Origin: Elizabethkingia bruuniana
GTDB taxonomy: Bacteria; Bacteroidota; Bacteroidia; Flavobacteriales; Weeksellaceae
Assembly (NCBI RefSeq): GCF_002024805.1
Contig: NZ_CP014337.1
Span: 2,852,001-2,916,000 of the forward strand
Direction of reading: 5' to 3'
Length of the DNA: 64,000 bases
This document shows positions 43,729 through 53,201 of this stretch, piece by piece. A program made the translations under genes and the position numbers. Numbering within the stretch: the first letter of the stretch is position 1; each line of letters begins with the position of its first letter. The notes under the pieces are model-generated. The model was given only the letters and a program-made list of their open reading frames with translations, was not told the origin of the DNA and ran no database searches.

Positions 43729-43759
43729 AAAAGCGCTTACCCAAAGGATAAGCGCTTTT
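43729..43759. terminator. Terminator of the ATP synthase operon
   Basis: 11-bp arms AAAAGCGCTTA/TAAGCGCTTTT with a 9-nt loop, 21 bp after the atpG stop. On the minus strand it runs into TTTTT. Confidence 0.88.
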
Positions 43760-43779
43760 AATTATTTTGTTGAACTTTT

Positions 43780-44652
43780 CTAGCTGTTTTTCAAAGCTTC
43801 AGCTCCGGATACAATTTCCAAGATTTCGTTGGTAATTGCAGCCTGACGTGCTTTGTTGTAGAAGATAACCAGGTCATTCTTCAATGCCTGTGCATTATCT
43901 GTTGCTTTGTGCATTGCAGTCATCCTTGCACCATGCTCAGAAGCTACTGAATCTAAGATTGCTTTATAAACCTGAGTCTTGATAGATTTAGGAATTAAAG
44001 TTTCCAGAATTTCGGTACGGTTTGGTTCGAAGATATAATCAGTTTCGATTGCACTCTTCTCAGCTTCTTTCTTTTCAGGCATAGTAATAGGAAGAAGTTT
44101 TTCTGTTTGTACTTCCTGCGTTGCCGCATTAAGGAATTTGTTGTACACCAGATATACTTCATCAAAAACTCCCTGACGGAAATCTCTCATGATATCCTCA
44201 GCCATATGTGCTACGCCTTCAAAAGTTAAAGAATCGTAAAGATCGCTGTGGTTATCATAGATTTTCTTAGAAGCTCTGAAAGCATCAAATGCTTTTTTAC
44301 CAATAGTCAACACTTCAACTTCAAAAGCTGAATTTTGTTGATACTGAGCATTAACTTCTTTGATAACAGAAGAGTTGAAAGCTCCTGCAAGACCTCTGTT
44401 GGAAGTAACTGCAATGAACAGGATTCTTTTAACCTCTTTTGGTTGTGCATAAACCGAAAGCGTTTCCTGATCTAGTGTAGAACTAACGTTTTCTATTATT
44501 TCCTGAAGTTTTTCGGAGTAAGGGCGAAGCATCACAATAGCATCCTGTGCTTTCTTTAGTTTCGCTGCCGAAACCATTTTCATAGCACTGGTAATTTGCA
44601 TTGTAGATGAAATGGATGAAATCCTTCCTCGTATTTCTTTTAAGTTTGCCAT
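43780..44652 (-). CDS. atpG: ATP synthase gamma subunit
   Basis: 290 aa, rotary shaft of F1. Starts with MANLKEIRGRISSISSTMQITSAMKMV and ends with AARQAAITNEILEIVSGAEAL, both diagnostic. Last gene of the operon; atpD and atpC (beta, epsilon) are not here and must be encoded elsewhere, as is common in Bacteroidota. Confidence 0.98.
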   Translation of the reverse strand: MANLKEIRGRISSISSTMQITSAMKMVSAAKLKKAQDAIVMLRPYSEKLQEIIENVSSTLDQETLSVYAQPKEVKRILFIAVTSNRGLAGAFNSSVIKEVNAQYQQNSAFEVEVLTIGKKAFDAFRASKKIYDNHSDLYDSLTFEGVAHMAEDIMRDFRQGVFDEVYLVYNKFLNAATQEVQTEKLLPITMPEKKEAEKSAIETDYIFEPNRTEILETLIPKSIKTQVYKAILDSVASEHGARMTAMHKATDNAQALKNDLVIFYNKARQAAITNEILEIVSGAEALKNS

Positions 44653-44678
44653 TCTCTTTTATATAGTTGTTGGTTATT

Positions 44679-44717
44679 GGTTTCTGGTTGCTAGTGTATA
44701 ACTGTCAACCAGAAACC
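44679..44717. repeat. Inverted repeat in the atpA-atpG spacer
   Basis: GGTTTCTGGTTG (44679-44690) and CAACCAGAAACC (44706-44717) are a perfect 12-bp inverted pair with a 15-nt loop, inside a spacer made of GGTTATTGG-like words. A second palindrome CAACTAAA/TTTAGTTG overlaps the atpA stop (44720-44736). No T-run. Confidence 0.65.
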
Positions 44718-44729
44718 ATCAACTAAATT

Positions 44730-46307
44730 TTAGTTGTATTTTGCAGCGATATCGTCAGCAACCTGCTTCAGAACAGAAGTTAGGTTATTATCGTATTTAC
44801 CTGCTTTTAAAGCTGCTAAAGTATCAGCATGTTTAGCTTTTAAGAAATCTACGTAATCTCTTAAGAACTCTTTTACTTTGTTGATAGGTACTTTTCTCAT
44901 TAAGTTTTCAGTACCAGCGTAGATCATAGCGATCTGCTCTTCAACAGGAAGCGGAGAGTTAACACCTTGCTTCAATACTTCTACGTTTCTTTCCCCTTTA
45001 GAGATTACTGCTAAAGTAGCAGCATCAAGGTCAGAACCGAATTTAGCAAACGCTTCTAATTCTTTATATTGTGCCTGGTCTAATTTTAGTGTACCAGATA
45101 CTTTTTTCATAGACTTGATCTGAGCGTTACCCCCTACACGAGATACAGAAATACCTACGTTGATAGCCGGACGTACACCAGAGTTGAATAAATCAGTTTC
45201 CAAGAAGATCTGTCCGTCTGTAATAGAAATTACGTTAGTCGGGATATACGCAGAAACGTCACCAGCCTGAGTCTCGATAATTGGAAGAGCAGTTAATGAA
45301 CCACCACCTTTTACTAGAGGCTTTAAAGACTCTGGTAAGTCGTTCATTTGCTTAGCGATTTCATCGTCACCAATGATTTTCGCAGCTCTTTCTAATAATC
45401 TTGAGTGAAGGTAGAATACGTCACCTGGGTAAGCTTCACGGCCCGGTGGTCTTCTTAAAAGTAGAGAAAGCTCACGGTAAGCTACTGCTTGCTTAGAAAG
45501 GTCATCATAGATGATTAATGCAGGACGACCAGTGTCTCTGAAGTACTCACCAATTGAAGCTCCTGCCAATGGTGCATATACCTGCATTGGAACTGGATCC
45601 GAAGCGTTAGCTGTAACGATTACCGTATAAGCCATAGCTCCTTTATCTTCAAGGGTTTTTACAATTTGCGCTACAGTAGAAGCTTTTTGTCCTACAGCAA
45701 CATATATACAATATACAGGCTGACCTGCATCATAAAATTCTTTTTGGTTAAGAATAGTATCGATAGCCACAGTAGTTTTACCTGTCTGACGGTCACCAAT
45801 AATAAGCTCTCTTTGTCCTCTACCTACAGGGATCATAGAGTCAATTGCAACGATACCTGTTTGTAAAGGCTCGGTTACAGGCTGACGGAAGATTACTCCC
45901 GGAGCTTTTCTTTCCAAAGGCATTTCGTATAGTTCCCCGTTAACGGCACCTTTACCATCGATTGGGTTACCTAATGTATCTACTACACGACCTAATAAAC
46001 CTTCACCAACTTTAATAGAAGCAATAGTATTGGTTCTTTTTACAGTATCTCCTTCTTTTACTGCTTTAGATTGTCCAAGAAGAGCTACACCTACGTTATC
46101 TTCTTCAAGGTTAAGTACCATTCCTTCAACACCGCTTTCAAATCTTACAAGCTCACCATATTGTACGTTTTCTAACCCGTAAACACGTGCGATACCGTCA
46201 CCGATCTGAAGTACGGTTCCTACTTCCTGGACATCACTTTGAGTATCAAAGTTTGCCAATTGTTGTTTTAAGATTGCAGATACTTCTGCCGGATTTATTT
46301 CTGCCAT
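44730..46307 (-). CDS. atpA: ATP synthase alpha subunit
   Basis: 525 aa. Walker [21 protein letters not shown], and the [25 protein letters not shown] block identify the F1 alpha subunit. Cytoplasmic non-catalytic nucleotide-binding subunit. 15 bp after atpH. Confidence 0.99.
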   Translation of the reverse strand: MAEINPAEVSAILKQQLANFDTQSDVQEVGTVLQIGDGIARVYGLENVQYGELVRFESGVEGMVLNLEEDNVGVALLGQSKAVKEGDTVKRTNTIASIKVGEGLLGRVVDTLGNPIDGKGAVNGELYEMPLERKAPGVIFRQPVTEPLQTGIVAIDSMIPVGRGQRELIIGDRQTGKTTVAIDTILNQKEFYDAGQPVYCIYVAVGQKASTVAQIVKTLEDKGAMAYTVIVTANASDPVPMQVYAPLAGASIGEYFRDTGRPALIIYDDLSKQAVAYRELSLLLRRPPGREAYPGDVFYLHSRLLERAAKIIGDDEIAKQMNDLPESLKPLVKGGGSLTALPIIETQAGDVSAYIPTNVISITDGQIFLETDLFNSGVRPAINVGISVSRVGGNAQIKSMKKVSGTLKLDQAQYKELEAFAKFGSDLDAATLAVISKGERNVEVLKQGVNSPLPVEEQIAMIYAGTENLMRKVPINKVKEFLRDYVDFLKAKHADTLAALKAGKYDNNLTSVLKQVADDIAAKYN

Positions 46308-46322
46308 TTTGGTCTGATTATC

Positions 46323-46862
46323 TTAGTTAAGTTCAAATTCTTTTCTAATGTTAGATAGCTTCGTTCTTACAGAAGCGTCTACTTGCTGGTCACCTACTCT
46401 TAGGACATAACCTCCCAGAATTTCTGGTTTGATACTTGTTTCAATATCAAAAGTTTTGGAGTGGTCTACCAATGAAGATCCTTTCAGGATGTCTTCAATA
46501 TTTTGTTGTGTAAGTTGAGTAGCTGTAACTAAAGAAATTCTTTGTACACCATTCAAGTCTTCCACATTATTGATATATTCTTGTGCAATACCTTTAAGCT
46601 GACTTTCTCTTCCTTGCTTAATAGTTAATGCAATAATATTTCTGCTTGTTTGAGAAAACTGTGCAAAAATCTGTTCAGTAACACTAATTTTCTTTTTTGC
46701 CTCAATAAAAGGGCTGTTAAAAAATTTATTAAGCTCCGCAGAGGCATTTAAAACTTTTACAACATCCTTCATCTCAGCAAAAACAGAAGCTGTATTTCCT
46801 GTTTCCTGAGTAAAGTCTAACAGACCTTTTGCGTATCTCTTTGCTACCTTGGATATACGCAT
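46323..46862 (-). CDS. atpH: ATP synthase delta subunit
   Basis: 179 aa, helical, beginning RISKVAKRYAKGLLDFTQE and ending in the GYVLRVGDQQVDASVRTKLSNIRKE block typical of OSCP/delta. Connects F1 to the b-subunit stator. One base after atpF. Confidence 0.97.
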   Translation of the reverse strand: MRISKVAKRYAKGLLDFTQETGNTASVFAEMKDVVKVLNASAELNKFFNSPFIEAKKKISVTEQIFAQFSQTSRNIIALTIKQGRESQLKGIAQEYINNVEDLNGVQRISLVTATQLTQQNIEDILKGSSLVDHSKTFDIETSIKPEILGGYVLRVGDQQVDASVRTKLSNIRKEFELN

Positions 46863-46863
46863 A

Positions 46864-47358
46864 TTAGTTTAAGTTAGATTTATTAAGAATATTTTCTACT
46901 AATTGGTTCTGAGCGTCGTTGTTATCAAGCTTTTGCTTAAGGATAGACTCAGCGATATTTACAGAAAGCGTTCCAATTTGAGACTTGATATCTGCCATAG
47001 CAGCATTTTTCTCAGCATTAATGGTTTGTCTTGCCTGCTCAATCATTTTATCACCTTCAGTTTTTGCAGCATCCTTAGCTTCACCAACGATTTTGTCTTT
47101 AATCTCTCTTGCTTCTTTAAGGATAGCATCTCTTTCGATTTTAGCTTCACGAATAATTCTTTCGTTGTCTGCTTTTAGGTTTTCCATTTCAGCTTTCGCT
47201 AATTTAACCTGGTTAAGAGCATCTACGATATTCGTTTCTCTTGTATTGATTGCAGAAAGAATTGGTTTCCATGCAAACTTACCTAGTAAGATTACTAAAA
47301 TTAAGAAAACTACTGTAGTCCAGAATATGTTACCGATTGAAGGAGTTAATAAATCCAT
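46864..47358 (-). CDS. atpF: ATP synthase b subunit
   Basis: 164 aa. N-terminal transmembrane helix (about 8-25) followed by a long charged coiled coil (AEMENLKADNERIIREAK...). Peripheral stalk of the enzyme. Separated from atpE by 88 bp containing a hairpin. Confidence 0.97.
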   Translation of the reverse strand: MDLLTPSIGNIFWTTVVFLILVILLGKFAWKPILSAINTRETNIVDALNQVKLAKAEMENLKADNERIIREAKIERDAILKEAREIKDKIVGEAKDAAKTEGDKMIEQARQTINAEKNAAMADIKSQIGTLSVNIAESILKQKLDNNDAQNQLVENILNKSNLN

Positions 47359-47402
47359 TTATAATATTTTTATACTATTCAGTTTAATTTTTCAAAAGTA
47401 AA

Positions 47403-47437
47403 AGAAATTCTGCAAACCAACCGTTTACAGAATTTCT
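47403..47437 (-). terminator. Attenuator/stabiliser hairpin after atpE
   Basis: Perfect 10-bp arms AGAAATTCTG/CAGAATTTCT around a 15-nt loop; a T-rich stretch follows on the minus strand. Its place between atpE and atpF could raise subunit c mRNA relative to downstream genes. Confidence 0.5.
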
Positions 47438-47446
47438 AGATTTTTC

Positions 47447-47680
<234 letters not shown>

Positions 47681-47709
47681 TTATAATTTATTTTCTTATT
47701 TCTAAAATC

Positions 47710-48777
47710 TTAGTGTGCATGGTGAGGCTCTTCAACTGCCATACCGATAAACAATGCTGTTAACAATGTAAAGATGTAAGCCTGTAATGCAGCTACTAAT
47801 ACTTCCAGTACGTTGATGAACAATGTTAGTGCTACTGATACCGGAGCTACAGCGTAAGACTGCATAATGAAGATTAATGATACTAAACTCAGGATTACGA
47901 TGTGTCCTGCTGTCATGTTAGCAAAAAGACGAATCATTAATGCAATCGGCTTAGTAAACATACCCAAGATCTCTACAGGAACAAGGATTATATATACTAA
48001 TAGCTTACCTGCCCATGGCATATTGTTTCCTAACGGGTCAAAAATATGAGACCAGTAAGTTTTTCTACCGTTAACATTCACTATAATGAAAGTAAGAACT
48101 GCCATTACCATAGTGAAAGCGATATTCCCTGTTACGTTAGCCGATCCCGGAAGTAATCCTAAGATATTCATCAACCAGATGAAAAGGAAAAGCGTTACTA
48201 AATAAGGAACAAATCTCTTATATTTAACAGAACCAATGTTTTGTAAAGCGATTTCATCACGTACAAAAATAATAAGTGGCTCAATAAATCTTGCAATTCC
48301 TGAAGGAACCTGAGATTTTTTATAGCTTCCTCTTGTTGCAAATGCAATCAATATAAGGATAACTGCCGCTAATAACATCTGCGCAACAACTTTTGTGATT
48401 GAAAAATCAAGAGGTTGTACATTTGTAGGGTGCTCTTCGTGCATGTTAAGCGTACCCGCAGCATCAGTTTTATAAATTTTATTGTGGTAAAGCTTATAAT
48501 AGTTACCATCTACTTCAGCTACTTCATCTTCATGATGACCGAACTTTGCAGAAGAAAAGACTTTCAGTCCGTTATCTAACAAAATTATCGGAAGCGAAAT
48601 GCTTACTGATTTTTCACCTTCTCCCCAGAAATGCCAAGAGTGGGAATCCGAGATATGGTGCATAATGTCTGGCACAGGGTTATACTTCTCAGGCTTTTGC
48701 TGACCCTCTGTGGAAGAGGCAAATACAAGTCCTGCGACTAAAAACGTAAGCAAATAAAGGATCTTCTTTACATTCAT
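47710..48777 (-). CDS. atpB: ATP synthase a subunit with N-terminal exported extension
   Basis: 355 aa. The C-terminal membrane part (about 130-350) has the essential Arg in KPIALMIRLFANMTAGH. The first about 120 residues are unusual against E. coli: a signal-peptide-like start (KKILYLLTFLVAGLVFASS) and a His/Asp-rich segment (HHISDSHSWHFWGEGE) expected outside the membrane. Such extensions are common in Bacteroidota. Confidence 0.96.
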   Translation of the reverse strand: MNVKKILYLLTFLVAGLVFASSTEGQQKPEKYNPVPDIMHHISDSHSWHFWGEGEKSVSISLPIILLDNGLKVFSSAKFGHHEDEVAEVDGNYYKLYHNKIYKTDAAGTLNMHEEHPTNVQPLDFSITKVVAQMLLAAVILILIAFATRGSYKKSQVPSGIARFIEPLIIFVRDEIALQNIGSVKYKRFVPYLVTLFLFIWLMNILGLLPGSANVTGNIAFTMVMAVLTFIIVNVNGRKTYWSHIFDPLGNNMPWAGKLLVYIILVPVEILGMFTKPIALMIRLFANMTAGHIVILSLVSLIFIMQSYAVAPVSVALTLFINVLEVLVAALQAYIFTLLTALFIGMAVEEPHHAH

Positions 48778-48823
48778 ACCAGAATTCTAAATTTTTTGCA
48801 AAAATAAGGATTTAAATGACATA

Positions 48824-49222
48824 TCAAAGCGTGTCAGTTTTATTTATTTTATGATTTTTATCCTGTATTCTGATTAAAGCAACAACCAAAGCTGTTTCCA
48901 CAAGCAGGTAATACCAGTAAAAACCAAAATACAACATCAGATTTTGCTTCATCTCCGGAAACTTGTATGCTAAAAATATAACTCCGCCCATTTTTACAAT
49001 AAGGAAAGCTACATACACATAGGCAATAAGTTCTTTTTTGATAAGGCTAACACCTATAATACTAGCCAAACTAAGAAAATGAAGAAAGAAAAACAGGAAA
49101 TGTAGTTTATAAGATACACTTATCCCTTGTTGCGCCAATAAAAAATTAACGCCAAAAGCAGCCGCACTAAAAACTAAAAACAAAACAAATAACAATAAGC
49201 TTTGCGAAACCTTATTTTTCAT
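48824..49222 (-). CDS. Small membrane protein at the atpI position
   Basis: 132 aa with four predicted membrane helices (about 7-28, 40-60, 66-86, 96-118) and a basic polar tail. It is the first gene of the ATP synthase operon, where AtpI-type proteins (c-ring assembly or Mg2+ helpers) usually sit. Sequence match to AtpI is not evident, so the role is inferred from position and topology. Confidence 0.75.
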   Translation of the reverse strand: MKNKVSQSLLLFVLFLVFSAAAFGVNFLLAQQGISVSYKLHFLFFFLHFLSLASIIGVSLIKKELIAYVYVAFLIVKMGGVIFLAYKFPEMKQNLMLYFGFYWYYLLVETALVVALIRIQDKNHKINKTDTL

Positions 49223-49423
49223 AGCCGCAAAGATGCTATTTTATTTTTTAACTTCCTATTCTGATAAAAAAGACAGGAGAAAATCATATTTCCTCTTTTC
49301 AATTACAAAAATTCAAAAAGAGATACCAGAGTCTTTTCAGGATCCGTTTAGGCTTAGAACAAAAAAAAAGACCGCTTCTTTTGAAACAGTCTTTTCTTTA
49401 TTTTATTGATAACATGATTTAAA

Positions 49424-50113
49424 CTAATCTCTTCGCCCACCCGAAAGCATAGAAGCAAAGTACAGCAACTGAGCCAGAGACCCCAAAGCCGCAACAACAT
49501 AGGTTCTTGCTGCCCATTTTAAAGAATCCTGAGCGGCATCCTGTTCATCTACAGTTACCGTTCCGCTCTTTTCGAGCCACTTCAAAGCTCTGTTACTCGC
49601 GTCATACTCTACCGGCAATGTAACAAATGCAAATACCGTTGTTACAGCAAATAATATAACACCCAGTGCTAACAATGTTTTATTTCCACTGGAAGCCATT
49701 ACAATAATACCTGCAAACAAAACAAACTGTAATAATCTGGAACTAATATTCACTACAGGGACAAGCTTGGAGCGCAGTCTTAACATAGAATATCCCTCTG
49801 CATGTTGTATTGCATGTCCACATTCATGAGCTGCCACAGCTGCCGCTGCTGCATTTCTCTGCATGTATACCGCTTCTGATAAATTTACTGTTTTATTAGC
49901 GGGATCATAGTGATCCGTCAACTGTCCGGGAACTGAAGTTACAACAACATCCCGAATCCCATTCTCCGCCAGCATTTTTTCAGCAATTTCTTTGCCCGAC
50001 ATATGATTGCGCAATCTCAGTTTTGAATAATAATCAAACTTCGATCTGAGCCTGTTTTGCACAATTACGCTGGCTATAAATATGATTAATAATATAAAAT
50101 AATAACTAAACAT
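49424..50113 (-). CDS. Membrane zinc metallopeptidase (YugP-like)
   Basis: 229 aa. Four hydrophobic segments and a cytoplasmic HEXXH site: AAHECGHAIQHAEGYS (about 95-110). The YNHYDPANKTVNLSEAVY-like segment before it and the overall layout fit the neutral zinc metallopeptidase family. Probable role in membrane protein quality control; substrate unknown. Confidence 0.9.
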   Translation of the reverse strand: MFSYYFILLIIFIASVIVQNRLRSKFDYYSKLRLRNHMSGKEIAEKMLAENGIRDVVVTSVPGQLTDHYDPANKTVNLSEAVYMQRNAAAAAVAAHECGHAIQHAEGYSMLRLRSKLVPVVNISSRLLQFVLFAGIIVMASSGNKTLLALGVILFAVTTVFAFVTLPVEYDASNRALKWLEKSGTVTVDEQDAAQDSLKWAARTYVVAALGSLAQLLYFASMLSGGRRD

Positions 50114-50218
50114 TTGTGTAATTTCTGTCTAAATCTTACTTCCTATGAAGGAAAAAACCATGCCAAAAACAAGGTGAAAAAATGCAATTCTTTATATTTG
50201 CAGAAAATTAAAATAAAC

Positions 50219-51343
50219 ATGTCGGAAATCTCCCTTAGAAAAGTCATTAATGATAAAATGCTTACAGATTTTATTCAGTTTCCGATGACACTATACAAAA
50301 ACAACCCTAATTATGTTCCTGCATTAATAAATGATGAGAAACAAATATGGGACCCAAAAGAAAACCCGGCACTCGCTTATAGTGAAGCCGAGCTATATCT
50401 TGCCTATAAAAACAATCAGGTTGTTGGCAGAATAGCTGTAATGATTAACCACAAAGAAGGTCAGGAACTGGACATTCATAAAGTACGTTTTGGGTGGATA
50501 GATTTCATTGACGACATTAATGTATCAAAGGCTCTTATAGAAAAAGCTGCAGAATATGCTAAACAGCATAATATAAACAAAATTGAAGGCCCTATGGGCT
50601 TTACCAATCTGGATAAAGCAGGAATGCTGACAATGGGCTTTGACAAACTAGCCACCATGATCGGCATCTATAACTTCGATTATTACCCACAACACCTGGA
50701 GCAATTGGGACTGGTAAAAGAGAAAGAATGGGTAGAATTTGAACTTGCATTCCCTGAGGTATTGAGTGAAAAGGTGATTAAGTTCAACGATCTCATCAAA
50801 GAAAAATACCAGCTAAAAGTTCTGAAATTCAATAACAAAAAAGAGATACTTCCTTTAGTAGAACCCATGTTCCAACTTCTGGACGAAACTTACAAAGGAC
50901 TTTCTACCTATACCCCTATCACCCAGCAACAGATCCAAACATATAAGGAAAAATATTTTGGCTTTATAGATAAAGATTTCATTGTCTGCATTACAGATGC
51001 CAATAACAAACTGATTTCTTTCGCTATCACTATGCCTTCGTATTCCAAAGCCTTACAAAAAGCCAACGGAAAACTTTTCCCATTTGGATGGTGGCATTTC
51101 TTACAGGCAGGCAAGAAAAATGATCGTGCAAATTTCTACCTGATAGGTATACACCCGGAATATCAACGCCGCGGAGTAACCGCTATTATCTTCAAAGAAA
51201 TTTATGAAATTTTCAAGAAGAAAGGTGTAAAATTCCTGGAAACAAATCCCGAACTTGAGGAGAATAAAAACATTCAGCTTCTATGGCAGGATTACAGTCC
51301 TGTAAATCACAAAAGAAGAAGAACCTACAGCAAAGAATTTTAA
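50219..51343 (+). CDS. GNAT-fold protein of the YghO-like family
   Basis: 374 aa from MSEISLRKVI (ATG at 50219); the upstream in-frame extension lacks family character and reaches the neighbouring start. Blocks: DFIQFPMTLYKNNPNYVPALIND (about 14-36), GPMGFTNLDKAGML, and near the end the GNAT acetyl-CoA loop YLIGIHPEYQRRGVTAIIF. Function of this family is unknown; possibly acyl transfer on an amino-acid-like substrate. Confidence 0.85.
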   Translation: MSEISLRKVINDKMLTDFIQFPMTLYKNNPNYVPALINDEKQIWDPKENPALAYSEAELYLAYKNNQVVGRIAVMINHKEGQELDIHKVRFGWIDFIDDINVSKALIEKAAEYAKQHNINKIEGPMGFTNLDKAGMLTMGFDKLATMIGIYNFDYYPQHLEQLGLVKEKEWVEFELAFPEVLSEKVIKFNDLIKEKYQLKVLKFNNKKEILPLVEPMFQLLDETYKGLSTYTPITQQQIQTYKEKYFGFIDKDFIVCITDANNKLISFAITMPSYSKALQKANGKLFPFGWWHFLQAGKKNDRANFYLIGIHPEYQRRGVTAIIFKEIYEIFKKKGVKFLETNPELEENKNIQLLWQDYSPVNHKRRRTYSKEF

Positions 51344-51369
51344 TCTATTAATTTCACAAGACAAAAGAC

Positions 51370-51552
51370 ATGAAAAAGCAACTTATTATATACGCTATAC
51401 TTATTGTTATCTTCTTTGCTTACAACCAGTTTTTCCGTGTAAAAGACGATCAGCTTAACGATTTAATTAACATTATTTTCTCCAGTTTTTTATTCCTATA
51501 CATCGCATACATTGCCTTTGTGATTTTGAAGCGATTAAAAGGTAAAAAGTAA
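51370..51552 (+). CDS. Small two-helix membrane protein
   Basis: 60 aa with two hydrophobic segments (about 5-18 and 35-53) separated by a short charged loop (RVKDDQLND) and a basic end (KRLKGKK). It lies 26 bp after the GNAT gene and before nuoA. Function unknown. Confidence 0.65.
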   Translation: MKKQLIIYAILIVIFFAYNQFFRVKDDQLNDLINIIFSSFLFLYIAYIAFVILKRLKGKK

Positions 51553-51611
51553 TTTATTTTTAATCATTCTAAATTACCTTTTCCACTGGCTTTCAGCGAG
51601 AAACATTGCCT

Positions 51612-51640
51612 TTGTAATTTCAATTTTCCCTATAATTTTA
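51612..51640 (+). promoter_or_regulatory. Likely nuo operon promoter
   Basis: TTG (51612-51614), 18 bp, TAATTTTA (51633-51640), a near match to TTG-N19-TAnnTTTG, 30 bp before nuoA. An earlier TTG also lies nearby. Confidence 0.5.
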
Positions 51641-51670
51641 GTATTATTGCAAGTTAGTAATTAAGATATT

Positions 51671-52036
51671 ATGAACTTGCCAGAAAATTATATCCCAATA
51701 TTAATACAAGCTGCTGTAGCACTTGGGTTTGTGATAGTTACCATTATCGCATCCAGCTTATTGGGACCTAAAGTAAAAGGAGAAGTAAAAGATCAAGCTT
51801 TTGAAAGTGGTTATACGTCTGTAGGTGATGCAAGAACGCCTTTTTCTGTAAAATATTTTCTTACTGCAATCCTTTTCGTACTATTCGATATCGAAATAGT
51901 ATTCTTCTATCCTTATGCCGTTAATTTCAGAGAGTTTGGCGTGGAAGGCTTCATGGCCATTGTAACGTTTGTGGCGATCTTCTTCATTGCATTTTTCTAT
52001 GTACTGAAAAGAGGCGCATTGGACTGGGATAAATAA
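51671..52036 (+). CDS. nuoA: NADH-quinone oxidoreductase subunit A
   Basis: 121 aa, three membrane helices. ESGYTSVGDARTPFSVKYFLTAILFVLFDIEIVFFYPY is the family core (given here as shorter blocks ESG, FSVKYFL, FDIE). Membrane-arm subunit of complex I. First nuo gene. Confidence 0.97.
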   Translation: MNLPENYIPILIQAAVALGFVIVTIIASSLLGPKVKGEVKDQAFESGYTSVGDARTPFSVKYFLTAILFVLFDIEIVFFYPYAVNFREFGVEGFMAIVTFVAIFFIAFFYVLKRGALDWDK

Positions 52037-52072
52037 TTAAATTTTTAATCAGAAGATTAAAACAAAAAAGAG

Positions 52073-52621
52073 ATGTCAAAAGAAGTTAAAATATTAGAAA
52101 CTCCTCCTCCAGGTCATGCCGGAGAAGGTTTTTTTGCAACGAAACTAGACAGCCTTATTGGTATGGCCAGAGCAAATTCTCTTTGGCCGCTTCCGTTTGC
52201 TACATCTTGTTGCGGAATCGAGTTTATGGCGATGATGAACCCTACTTATGACCTTGCCCGTTTTGGTGGTGAGCGTATGGTATTCTCCCCTCGTCAGGCT
52301 GACATATTATTAGTATGCGGAACCATTTCAAAAAAATTGGCTCCAATTTTAAAAACAGTTTACAGCCAGATGGCAGAGCCTCGCTGGGTAGTAGCTGTAG
52401 GTGCTTGTGCTTCCAGTGGTGGAATATTCGATACCTATTCTGTTCTTCAGGGAATCGACAAAGTAATACCTGTAGACGTTTATGTTCCTGGATGTCCTCC
52501 AAGACCTGAACAAATCTTGGAAGGTTTTATGCAGGTTCAGGCAATTGCTAAAAGCGAAAGCCTTAGAAGACGTGATCTTCCGGAGTACAAAGAACTATTA
52601 GAATCTTATAACATTAAATAA
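52073..52621 (+). CDS. nuoB: NADH-quinone oxidoreductase subunit B
   Basis: 182 aa. Four cysteine ligands of cluster N2 in ATSCCGIEFM, VGACASSGG and VPGCPPRP. It links the peripheral arm to the membrane domain near the quinone site. Confidence 0.98.
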   Translation: MSKEVKILETPPPGHAGEGFFATKLDSLIGMARANSLWPLPFATSCCGIEFMAMMNPTYDLARFGGERMVFSPRQADILLVCGTISKKLAPILKTVYSQMAEPRWVVAVGACASSGGIFDTYSVLQGIDKVIPVDVYVPGCPPRPEQILEGFMQVQAIAKSESLRRRDLPEYKELLESYNIK

Positions 52622-52625
52622 GCCC

Positions 52626-53126
52626 ATGGAACTAACAAATGAATTAGTACTTGAAGCCATTTCAAGAGAGTTTCCTGAAGCTGTTCTAAACTCATCAGAA
52701 CCTTATGGGCTTCTGACAATTGAGTTAAAGAAAGAAGAGACTAAAAAGGTTATCCACTATCTTAAAGAATCTTCATACGAATTTATATTCCTTACCGATA
52801 TCTGTGGAGTTCATTACCCGGATAATCAGGAGAAAGAATTAGGAGTCGTTTACCACTTACACAGTTTGGTAAATAACTTCAGATTGAGACTGAAAACTTT
52901 CATGCCAAGAGAAAGTGCTGCTATAGAAACCATCAGTGATCTTTATTCCGGAGCCAACTGGATGGAAAGAGAAACTTTTGATTTTTATGGAATAGACTTT
53001 AAAGGACATCCGGATATGCGTCCTATTCTAAACATGGAAGATCTGGGTTATCACCCTATGCTGAAAGAATATCGCCTTGAAGACGGAACACGTACAGACA
53101 AGAACGATTCAATGTTCGGAAGATAA
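52626..53126 (+). CDS. nuoC: NADH-quinone oxidoreductase subunit C
   Basis: 166 aa. Contains the 30-kDa subunit signature around SGANWMERETFDFYGIDFKGHPD. Separate NuoC, not fused to NuoD. Confidence 0.97.
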   Translation: MELTNELVLEAISREFPEAVLNSSEPYGLLTIELKKEETKKVIHYLKESSYEFIFLTDICGVHYPDNQEKELGVVYHLHSLVNNFRLRLKTFMPRESAAIETISDLYSGANWMERETFDFYGIDFKGHPDMRPILNMEDLGYHPMLKEYRLEDGTRTDKNDSMFGR

Positions 53127-53201
53127 TTTATAAATGATTAATGATGATTGATTGCTGATCCAAAAATCAATTATCGATTATCACCCATCAATTATAGCGA
53201 A
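53127..53201. repeat. Short-word repeat spacer between nuoC and nuoD
   Basis: About 75 bp built of GATTAATGAT/GATTGATTG words and their inverse. ATCAATTAT occurs twice (53166-53174, 53187-53195), and the left half is roughly the inverse of the right half, so a long imperfect hairpin is possible. Confidence 0.5.
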
